This document shows positions 7,477 through 13,203 of a stretch of DNA of 15,522 nucleotides, in pieces. A program made the translations under genes and the position numbers. Position 1 is the stretch's first letter. Each line of letters starts with the position of its first letter. Under the pieces are notes generated by a model. The model saw only the letters and a list, made by a program, of their open reading frames with translations, did no database searches and was not told the origin of the DNA. Origin of the DNA: CAIVPM01 sp049242865 (GTDB lineage Bacteria > Bacteroidota > Bacteroidia > Chitinophagales > Chitinophagaceae); NCBI GenBank assembly GCA_049242865.1, contig JBMLOR010000090.1:1-15522 (forward strand). The letters run 5' to 3'.

Positions 7477-8151
7477 ATGAATAAATTCATCAAATATTTT
7501 GCTATTGGCATTGCTACTTTTATAGCTTATGTATTATTCGATAATAGAAATACAACAAATTTATCCTTTAGACAAAAAGTATTAAAAACCTTATACCCTG
7601 CTATTTTATTTTTTAGCAAACTCACAGGTTCAAAATCATCCATCAAAAAAAACGATTCAAAAATGCAACCTTCAACTTCATTTTACACCTTAAATGATAC
7701 TTTAAATAATGGCACAATTTTTAATTTTGATAGCCTTAAAGGCAAAAAAGTATTAATTGTAAATACTGCTTCAAACTGTGGATATACTAATCAATACGAG
7801 GCTTTACAAACTTTGCACCAACAATATGGTAATAAATTAGTGGTGATTGGTTTTCCATCAAACGATTTTAAAGAGCAAGAAAAAGGAAACGATGATGAAA
7901 TTGCATCTTTTTGCAAAATTAACTATGGTGTTACTTTTTTATTAATGAAAAAAAGTGGTGTTTTAAAAAATAGCCAACAAAACAAAGTTTTTCAATGGCT
8001 TACTAGCATTGAACAAAATGGTTGGAACGATGCCCCTCCTACTTGGAACTTTAATAAATATCTCATCAACGAACAAGGTATTTTAACCCACGTTTTTGAA
8101 CCTGGAATTTCACCCTTAGACACAGAAGTTGTTGAGTCTATAACCAAATAA
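7477..8151 (+). CDS. Glutathione peroxidase-family protein with N-terminal membrane anchor
   Basis: The protein has 224 residues, longer than the usual 160 or so. The extra N-terminus carries a hydrophobic helix (about 5-21) and a second hydrophobic patch (38-48), so it is probably tethered to the membrane. The thioredoxin-fold domain starts near residue 66. It has the peroxidatic Cys101 (NTASNCGYTNQY), Gln134 in KEQEKG, and Trp190-Asn191 in WNFNKY, completing the Cys-Gln-Trp-Asn set. Cys146 in SFCKINYGVTF matches the resolving Cys of thioredoxin-dependent members, so thioredoxin rather than glutathione is the likely reductant. The usual FPCNQF is FPSNDF here. It reduces hydrogen peroxide or lipid peroxides. 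An in-frame ATG at 7663 (Met63) would give a soluble protein of standard length. The ATG at 7477 is three bases past the preceding stop, which suggests translational coupling. Confidence 0.9.
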   Translation: MNKFIKYFAIGIATFIAYVLFDNRNTTNLSFRQKVLKTLYPAILFFSKLTGSKSSIKKNDSKMQPSTSFYTLNDTLNNGTIFNFDSLKGKKVLIVNTASNCGYTNQYEALQTLHQQYGNKLVVIGFPSNDFKEQEKGNDDEIASFCKINYGVTFLLMKKSGVLKNSQQNKVFQWLTSIEQNGWNDAPPTWNFNKYLINEQGILTHVFEPGISPLDTEVVESITK

Positions 8152-8189
8152 TTGATTAATAATTACACCAAAACATTTTTCCCATTAAT

Positions 8190-8215
8190 GCATTGCACAT
8201 AAATTTGTGTAATGC
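8190..8215. promoter_or_regulatory. Inverted repeat over the promoter and start codon of the AraC-family gene
   Basis: GCATTGCACA (8190-8199) and TGTGTAATGC (8206-8215) are inverted copies with one mismatch, separated by TAAATT. The right arm includes the ATG at 8212. The element TAAATTTG (8200-8207) matches the TAnnTTTG -7 box, which would place transcription start at or next to the ATG. The palindrome could be an autoregulatory operator or an RNA hairpin hiding the start codon. Confidence 0.45.
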
Positions 8216-9450
8216 TTTTTAACTTTGACTTTTATAGTTCTCTACTCCTAATTTTCTTTGTACATACAGTTGTTTACGCTATTTTATTTTTTGTAAAATT
8301 TAAAAAACAACAATTACAATCTAGCTTTTGGCTTGGCTTGTTTTTATTATTAGCTGCATTATATATTACACCTTGGATGGTTGGTTTTGCAGGTTGGTAT
8401 GGCACTCAACCTTATAGAGATATTTTATTTTATACACCATTTCAACATCTTTTTTTAATTGGTCCTTGTATATTTTTTTACGTAAATAGCTTGTTTAACC
8501 CAAGTTTTAGAGTTACCAAAAAAGAAATTTTACACTTTATACCCTCTGCTCTTTACTTAGCCTTTTGTGTTGTGATGGTGGTATATGATAAACTTGTACT
8601 TAGAGATTATTTTTTTCTTAAAAATGGTCAAGACCCTGATTTTGACGATTGGTATCAGTTATTAGGCTTTTTAAGTATGATAAGTTATTTTATTGCATCT
8701 ATAAAGTACTATAATGCATACAAACGAGCTATAGAAAATGTAATTAGTAACTCGGCAGATTTTTTATTTACTTGGGTTAGAAATTTTTTGTTTGCCTTTT
8801 TATTTATTCTAATTGCATGGTTTTTATTGGCATTGTTTACCCTAGTTTTTAGCTTAAGATATATAGATAGTTGGTGGTATTTTTTAGCTTTTGCAATTTG
8901 TTGCTACTATATTGCAATTGCAGGTTACAGCAATGCTGTTGAAGCAAAGATTTTTTTTAAAACCAAAATATTTTCTAAAGAAAATACAGCCTTGTTACAA
9001 CAAAATGTAAGCCCACTTTTACTTGAAAACAATTCTATTGAATTTGAGGAAATTGAAATTGAATCTTTGAAACCAGAAGATAAGTTAAACAGCAATGAAT
9101 GGGCAGCTTGGAAACAAAAAATTGAACACGTTTTACTTATAGAAAAAAAATATGAAGAACCCGAATTAACCTTATTTGACATTGCTAAAAAATTAAATAC
9201 CAATATTTCTCTCCTAAGTAAAGCCATAAATAATGCTTTTAATAGCAATTTTAATGATGTGGTAAATGGTTATAGAATTGCTGCATTTATTGATTTAATT
9301 AATCAAGGCGAACACAAAAAACAAACCATTCTTTCATTAGCTTTTGAAGTAGGATTTAATAGTAAAGCAACATTTAACAGAGCCTTTAAAAAAATTAAAG
9401 GAGTTTCACCTCAAGAATTTATAAAAAAATCAAACTTTGAAATAAATTGA
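8212..9450 (+). CDS. Membrane-bound AraC-family transcriptional regulator
   Basis: The protein has 412 residues. The N-terminal 240 residues contain about seven hydrophobic segments (roughly 8-28, 38-58, 72-92, 108-125, 148-167, 188-212 and 220-238), a sensor layout common in Bacteroidota AraC proteins. A charged linker (about 245-300) leads to the DNA-binding domain at 302-408. The first helix-turn-helix is around LTLFDIAKKLNTNISLLSKAIN (319-340 region). The second carries the AraC signature, with LSLAFEVGFNSKATFNRAFK (375-394) followed by KIKGVSPQEF. It probably senses a membrane or envelope signal and controls nearby genes. The inverted repeat at its start and a related sequence before the next gene suggest self-regulation and local targets. 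The ATG is chosen because the hydrophobic helix follows directly and no other Met occurs until residue 56; the mRNA may be leaderless. Confidence 0.88.
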   Translation: MLFNFDFYSSLLLIFFVHTVVYAILFFVKFKKQQLQSSFWLGLFLLLAALYITPWMVGFAGWYGTQPYRDILFYTPFQHLFLIGPCIFFYVNSLFNPSFRVTKKEILHFIPSALYLAFCVVMVVYDKLVLRDYFFLKNGQDPDFDDWYQLLGFLSMISYFIASIKYYNAYKRAIENVISNSADFLFTWVRNFLFAFLFILIAWFLLALFTLVFSLRYIDSWWYFLAFAICCYYIAIAGYSNAVEAKIFFKTKIFSKENTALLQQNVSPLLLENNSIEFEEIEIESLKPEDKLNSNEWAAWKQKIEHVLLIEKKYEEPELTLFDIAKKLNTNISLLSKAINNAFNSNFNDVVNGYRIAAFIDLINQGEHKKQTILSLAFEVGFNSKATFNRAFKKIKGVSPQEFIKKSNFEIN

Positions 9451-9451
9451 T

Positions 9452-9476
9452 TTTCAATTTGTTAGACAAATTGAAA
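9452..9476. repeat. Perfect hairpin 1 after the AraC-family gene
   Basis: TTTCAATTTG (9452-9461) and CAAATTGAAA (9467-9476) form a perfect ten-pair stem with the five-base loop TTAGA. It begins two bases after the stop codon. No U-tract follows directly, so it is not a textbook terminator. Confidence 0.7.
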
Positions 9477-9480
9477 CCAG

Positions 9481-9526
9481 CAAATGATGATTTGATACTT
9501 AAAAAGTAGTATCAAATCATCATTTG
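9481..9526. repeat. Perfect 19-pair hairpin 2 after the AraC-family gene
   Basis: CAAATGATGATTTGATACT (9481-9499) is the exact reverse complement of 9508-9526, with an eight-base loop TAAAAAGT. It starts four bases after hairpin 1. A T-run occurs only 12 bases further on (9538-9543), so termination is possible but not typical. The pair may be an RNA-stabilising end, a bidirectional terminator, or a remnant of a small mobile repeat. Confidence 0.75.
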
Positions 9527-9544
9527 AAGCGACTACATTTTTTG

Positions 9545-9561
9545 ATTAATGCAATTTGCAC
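9545..9561 (+). promoter_or_regulatory. Putative promoter/operator region of the small lipoprotein gene
   Basis: ATTAATGCAATTTGCAC contains TGCAA-T-TTGCA (9550-9560), a perfect inverted repeat, and GCAATTTG resembles a -7 box with two mismatches. It matches ATTAATGCATTGCAC at 8184-8198, before the AraC-family gene, apart from two inserted bases. It may be a shared regulator site. Confidence 0.3.
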
Positions 9562-9583
9562 CCATCATCAAAAAATAAAAATT

Positions 9584-9964
9584 ATGTCGTACAAAAAATT
9601 CCTATTTATAGCTAGCTTTTGTTTAGCTATAGTTTCCTGCAGCATTTTTAAAAGTATTACATCAAACACTTCCATTGCCCCAAATAAAAGTTTTGTTTTA
9701 GGGGATAATGAGCATGGCAAGTTTAAAGCAAAGGTTAAAAACGTTTCAAATCAACCTATTGAAATAAAAACTAAACCATTGGGTGGAGTTGCCACTTTGG
9801 TAAAAACCTTACAACCCAATGAATCGATTACTATTAAAATTGAAGCCAATACTGCTGTTATTATTAAAAACAATTCTAATGACACTGCAAGTGTTGACTT
9901 AAAAGTTAATGGCGACACAGGGTTATCAATGGGCTTCAGTAAACAACTCATAAATCAAAGATGA
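9584..9964 (+). CDS. Small lipoprotein of unknown function
   Basis: From the ATG at 9584 this is a 126-residue protein. The leader MSYKKFLFIASFCLAIVSC has a lipobox (AIVSC), so Cys19 should be lipidated. The mature part (about 40-126) has alternating hydrophobic strands, including KFKAKVKNVSNQPIEIKT and SITIKIEANTAVIIKNNS, and resembles a small beta sandwich; I do not recognise a family. An in-frame TTG at 9524 would extend it by 20 residues, but that lies inside a perfect hairpin and would hide the lipoprotein signal. It follows the AraC-family gene on the same strand and precedes the DoxX-like gene by 36 bases, so it may belong to that regulator's target set; this is inference. Confidence 0.75.
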   Translation: MSYKKFLFIASFCLAIVSCSIFKSITSNTSIAPNKSFVLGDNEHGKFKAKVKNVSNQPIEIKTKPLGGVATLVKTLQPNESITIKIEANTAVIIKNNSNDTASVDLKVNGDTGLSMGFSKQLINQR

Positions 9965-10000
9965 TTGAAACTATAAAAAATTTAAAAACAATAAAATAAA

Positions 10001-10492
10001 ATGAACATGAAAAAAATCTTTCAAAAATTAAATAATCCAATTTTAATGCCTTTTTGGTGGCAAGATTTATTATTAGCTATACCAAGAATTGTTTGTGGTT
10101 TTTGGCTTGCTACAGAATTTGGTGCTCCAAAATTTGGGATGCCTTGGAGCCCTGTTGATAACAACTTAAATCTTTTCGAAGTGGCATTTTGGTTTCCTAA
10201 TGATGTTGCATCGTATGGTGGCATTTTTAAAATGTTTCCTGCATTTTTTGCTTGGATGGGAGCATTTAGCGAAGCTGTTGGAGGCATTTTTTTAATATTT
10301 GGCTTTCAAACAAGGCTCTTCTCCTTTCTTGTAATTTGTACCATGTGTGTAGCTGCATTTTTAGAACAATGGGAAAATGGTTTATGGGCAATGCTTGCAG
10401 CTCTAGGTTTTTTGTGGTTGTACATGCACAGTCTTATACTAGGTTCAGGGAGATTTGGTATTGACTACTATATCTCAAAAAAAATTAAATAA
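10001..10492 (+). CDS. DoxX-like small integral membrane protein
   Basis: This 163-residue protein has about four hydrophobic segments, near 22-40, 78-102, 105-122 and 127-147. The first helix, LLLAIPRIVCGFWLATEF, and the third region, GAFSEAVGGIFLIFGFQTRLFSF, match the DoxX/DUF-type pattern (R at the end of helix 1, E-x-x-G-G-x-x-L-x-x-G-x-x-T-R). DoxX-family proteins are small inner-membrane proteins linked in some bacteria to redox or thiol stress, but the biochemical role of this branch is unknown. Start codons at 10001 and 10007 (M1 or M3) are both possible, after an A-rich leader typical of the phylum. It lies 36 bases after the small lipoprotein gene and 93 before the next one. Confidence 0.75.
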   Translation: MNMKKIFQKLNNPILMPFWWQDLLLAIPRIVCGFWLATEFGAPKFGMPWSPVDNNLNLFEVAFWFPNDVASYGGIFKMFPAFFAWMGAFSEAVGGIFLIFGFQTRLFSFLVICTMCVAAFLEQWENGLWAMLAALGFLWLYMHSLILGSGRFGIDYYISKKIK

Positions 10493-10524
10493 TTAGGGAA
10501 ATTGGCTCAACAGTAAATACAACA

Positions 10525-10537
10525 ACAAATCATTTGT
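10525..10537. promoter_or_regulatory. Short palindrome upstream of the 119-residue lipoprotein gene
   Basis: ACAAAT-C-ATTTGT is a perfect inverted repeat with a one-base centre. It is followed by TGCCTTTG (10544-10551), one mismatch from TAnnTTTG, 34 bases before the ATG. It may be a small operator and promoter, with low certainty. Confidence 0.25.
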
Positions 10538-10585
10538 ATTATTTGCCTTTGTTGCATCAATTCAAAAAACAAAAAAATTAAAACA

Positions 10586-10945
10586 ATGAAAAATAAAATA
10601 TTCTCAGCAATAATAATTGCCTTAAGTGTAACATCTTGTGTTCAAAAAGCATACTTAAAAACAGTAGTAATTACCTTAACTGTTAATGATAAGAAAGGAA
10701 TTGAAAAAGTAGGCATTCGTGGAAAAGGAAAACCACTAAGTTGGAATGAAGATTATTTAATGAAAGAAGTAATCAAAGATTCTGTTTACACTGCCACAAT
10801 AAGTACAATGACTGCTTATAAATTTGGTGAAATTAAGTTTACCATAAATGGGGATTTTGAATTAAAAGATAAACCCAACAGAAAAGTAACTTTCAGCGAA
10901 AAAAGCGATACTACTTATTATACTGCTGTATTCGATAAAAATTAA
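10586..10945 (+). CDS. Small lipoprotein, possible starch-binding-type (CBM20/CBM48-like) fold
   Basis: This is a 119-residue protein with leader MKNKIFSAIIIALSVTSC; the lipobox SVTSC makes Cys18 the likely lipidated residue. The mature part carries an ordered set of features: VITLTVNDKKGIEKVGIRGKG in outline (27-47), PLSWNEDYLM (49-58), YTATISTM (68-75), YKFGEIKFTINGDFELKD in outline (78-95) and NRKVTF (98-103). The order 'G-x-R-G...PLSW...Y-x-x-x-I...YKF...NGD-x-E...NR' recalls starch-binding or AMPK-type glycogen-binding domains, where a Trp after PLS and the NR turn are conserved. This resemblance is by eye and does not prove carbohydrate binding. Its neighbours are other small envelope proteins. 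Without a database comparison the safe name is lipoprotein of unknown function. Confidence 0.7.
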   Translation: MKNKIFSAIIIALSVTSCVQKAYLKTVVITLTVNDKKGIEKVGIRGKGKPLSWNEDYLMKEVIKDSVYTATISTMTAYKFGEIKFTINGDFELKDKPNRKVTFSEKSDTTYYTAVFDKN

Positions 10946-10980
10946 TCATCCATAAATATAATTTAATACATAACAATCAT

Positions 10981-11003
10981 GTTTGGTACTACAAATACCA
11001 AAC
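10981..11003. promoter_or_regulatory. Inverted repeat in the leader of the head-GIN gene
   Basis: GTTTGGTA (10981-10988) and TACCAAAC (10996-11003) are perfect inverted copies separated by CTACAAA. It ends 21 bases before the ATG at 11025. It could be a repressor operator or an RNA hairpin in the 5' leader. No U-tract follows, so it is not an ordinary terminator. Confidence 0.4.
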
Positions 11004-11024
11004 AAAAAACAAAAAAAATAGAAA

Positions 11025-11660
11025 ATGAAAAAAATACTTATCATCACATCATTAATAGTTGGCTTAAATGCCACTGCTCAAAAAGTATATAACAACTTCA
11101 AAGACTTTGATAAAGTTGTACTCAATAATATCAACGGTTCAGTTGTTATTGAAACTGGTAAAGAACATAAAATTGAAGTTGATGGAGTGCCAGAAGATGA
11201 TTCAATAATAAACATCGAAGAAACTAGAGAAAATCGTTTAATTATTTCCATGAAAAAAGGTTTAGGATGGGAGTACACTAAAAATTTGAATCTTAAAATT
11301 AAAATTACAATGCCAGGTATTTCAAAATTGTATAATAATGGAAATGGCAATGTAACTATTACCAATTTAGTTACAAGATATTTAGGAGTTGAAAACGATG
11401 GTAATGGCGATATTACATTAAATGGAACAATAATTGATTTGCTAGAAATTGAAAATAGTGGTAATGGTGATGTAAAGGCAAAACAAATAGAAGCAAAAAA
11501 AGTAAATGCCACAAAGCAAGGTAACGGTAATATTGAAATTAAAACAAATGCAAACTTTGATACCAAACTAAGTGGAAATGGTAATATAATTAACTATGGA
11601 AATGGCAAAGCCATGATACTAAAGCAAACAGGAAATGGTCAGGTAATCTATAAAAATTAA
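11025..11660 (+). CDS. Head-GIN domain (DUF2807-type) secreted beta-repeat protein
   Basis: This 211-residue exported protein has a signal peptide (MKKILIITSLIVGLNATAQ, cleaved near 19). The body matches the putative auto-transporter adhesin 'head GIN' family: FDKVVLNNINGSVVIETG (28-45), then stacked strands with a G-N-G turn. GNG occurs at 106, 126, 146 and 166, an exact 20-residue period, and again at 184, 192 and 203. This implies a parallel beta-helix with one turn per 20 residues. Such proteins are common in Bacteroidota and are thought to be surface or periplasmic, but their function is not established. The gene ends the plus-strand block; a strong hairpin lies between it and the convergent CLC gene. 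Confidence 0.85.
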   Translation: MKKILIITSLIVGLNATAQKVYNNFKDFDKVVLNNINGSVVIETGKEHKIEVDGVPEDDSIINIEETRENRLIISMKKGLGWEYTKNLNLKIKITMPGISKLYNNGNGNVTITNLVTRYLGVENDGNGDITLNGTIIDLLEIENSGNGDVKAKQIEAKKVNATKQGNGNIEIKTNANFDTKLSGNGNIINYGNGKAMILKQTGNGQVIYKN

Positions 11661-11735
11661 TTTAATACTTTATATAGTCTCAAATCAAAATGTAGAAAAC
11701 CCAAACAATTGTAAAATAGAAGATCATGAATAACT

Positions 11736-11794
11736 AAGGAAAATTTAGTACTACTATGTTTAATTAAACTTTTAGTTAGTATTAAGTTTTCCTT
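11736..11794. terminator. Bidirectional terminator between convergent genes
   Basis: AAGGAAAATTTAGTACTA (11736-11753) pairs with 11777-11794 over 18 bases, including two G-U pairs. T-rich sequence follows on the plus side (11787-11804). The left arm is A-rich near its base, but no clean A-run flanks it to serve the minus strand. The loop includes the perfect 12-base palindrome GTTTAATTAAAC (11758-11769). It lies between the head-GIN gene and the convergent CLC gene and probably serves both. Confidence 0.7.
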
Positions 11795-11806
11795 TATTGT
11801 TTTATA

Positions 11807-13057
11807 TTATTGATTATCAGTTGCATTAATTTTATGTATGCTATAAATACTAGATTTTCCTGAAACTACGTAAGATACAATACAAGCAACAGCAACAAAA
11901 ATTGCACATTCATTGCCAAACAATTCTGTTGCCATTAAAATACAAGCTAATGGACAATTCGTTGCACCTGCAAAAACAGCTACAAAACCAATACCTGCTA
12001 AAAAACCAATAGGCAAAGGAAGTATATACGAAAGTGCATTGCCTAATAAAGCTCCTATAAAAAATAATGGAGTAACTTCTCCGCCTTTAAAACCTGCACT
12101 TATGGTTAATACAGTAAATATTAATTTCAACAAAAAATCATACATAGGTAATTGCCGACTAAATGAATCGACAATTGTTGGAACTCCTAAACCAATGTAC
12201 TTTGTAGTTCCCAAAATCCAAATTAAACAAACTATAATTAGGCCTCCAACAAAAGCTCTTAATGGAGGAAATTTTATTGCTGTTTTATAGAATGCACTAT
12301 AAGAATGCATGCTTTTGCAAAATAGAGAAGCATAAAAACCAAAAACTACTCCAGCTAGTATAATATAAAATAGGTTTAAAAATGAAAATTGTGGTAAAAC
12401 ACCCATGTTAAATTGTGTGTGGCCAACATTCCAAAATTTGGTTATGTTGTTTGCAATGCTAGATGCCAAAAAAGCTGGAAAGATAGCATGATAATTTATT
12501 CTACTTGCAATCAAAACTTCTAAGCCAAAAATTGCTCCTGCTATTGGTGTACCAAAAACTGAACCAAAGCCTGCTGCAATAGCTGCAATAATTAATATTC
12601 GTCGTTCATCAATAGATAATTTTAAAGGCTTGCTAAATTGATCTGCAATAGCACCTGCCATTTGCAAAGCTGTACCTTCTCGCCCTGCAGAACCACCAAA
12701 TAAATGTGTAACTATGGTACCAAAAAAAATAAAAGGTGCCATTTTAATAGGAATAATTTCTTTGGGTTGATGAATTGTACTGAACAATAAATTATTTCCT
12801 GCCTCAATATTTTTACCCCAAAAATGATATAAACAAGCAACAGCAAAACCTGCAATTGGTAAAAAAAATAAAATCCACAAATTACTTTCACGAAAATTTG
12901 TAACCCAATCTAAAGCAACCAAAAAAGCTGCTGATGCACTGCCTATCAAAGCCCCAATTATTATACAAATGAATGTCCATTTTATAATAAAAGTTAGAAT
13001 TGCATAACCATTCTTAAAACTAAAAAAGTTATCATCAAAATTAGTTTTAGGCAGCAT
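11807..13057 (-). CDS. CLC-family antiporter, probable fluoride/proton type (CLC-F)
   Basis: This 416-residue integral membrane protein has the CLC fold: about ten or more hydrophobic segments, GREG at 125-128, FGTPIAGAIFGLE at 168-180, GFKGGEVTPLFFIGALLG at 322-339 and FAGATNCPLACILMATELFG at 362-381. Two signatures differ from chloride CLCs. The filter motif GSGIP is GNNLL (87-91), and GREGP is GREGT (125-129), retaining the gating Glu127. Both changes are described for the CLC-F branch, which exports fluoride in exchange for protons and protects against fluoride. No C-terminal CBS domains are present, as usual for that branch. I see no fluoride (crcB) riboswitch in the 146 bases upstream. 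Databases may call it a voltage-gated chloride channel. The CLC family is certain; fluoride specificity is inferred from motifs only. Confidence 0.85.
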   Translation of the reverse strand: MLPKTNFDDNFFSFKNGYAILTFIIKWTFICIIIGALIGSASAAFLVALDWVTNFRESNLWILFFLPIAGFAVACLYHFWGKNIEAGNNLLFSTIHQPKEIIPIKMAPFIFFGTIVTHLFGGSAGREGTALQMAGAIADQFSKPLKLSIDERRILIIAAIAAGFGSVFGTPIAGAIFGLEVLIASRINYHAIFPAFLASSIANNITKFWNVGHTQFNMGVLPQFSFLNLFYIILAGVVFGFYASLFCKSMHSYSAFYKTAIKFPPLRAFVGGLIIVCLIWILGTTKYIGLGVPTIVDSFSRQLPMYDFLLKLIFTVLTISAGFKGGEVTPLFFIGALLGNALSYILPLPIGFLAGIGFVAVFAGATNCPLACILMATELFGNECAIFVAVACIVSYVVSGKSSIYSIHKINATDNQ

Positions 13058-13203
13058 TTTTTTTATGTTTTGTTGAATTGAAAAACTAGTGCCTTTTATT
13101 GATAGCTAAGCTGCAATTTACTTAATGCTTATAAATAAAATAATAAACCTAATGATTATTTAATTTACTTTAGTTTCGTATTTTTTGTGAGATTTGGCAA
13201 TAT

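Noticed and set aside
9524..9583. TTG start extending the small lipoprotein by 20 residues
   Set aside because: The TTG sits in the arm of a perfect hairpin, and the extension would precede a clear lipoprotein signal starting at the ATG at 9584.
11913..12290. 125-residue plus-strand open frame opposite the CLC gene
   Set aside because: It is antisense to the conserved CLC membrane segments and has no recognisable features.
13110..13185. A+T-only hairpin AAATAAT/ATTATTT after gldG as a terminator
   Set aside because: The stem is seven A-T pairs only and is expected by chance in this composition.
13058..13203. Fluoride riboswitch upstream of the CLC gene
   Set aside because: I looked on the minus strand for the conserved GGNGATGG-type core and pseudoknot parts and saw none; the region is plain A+T-rich sequence.
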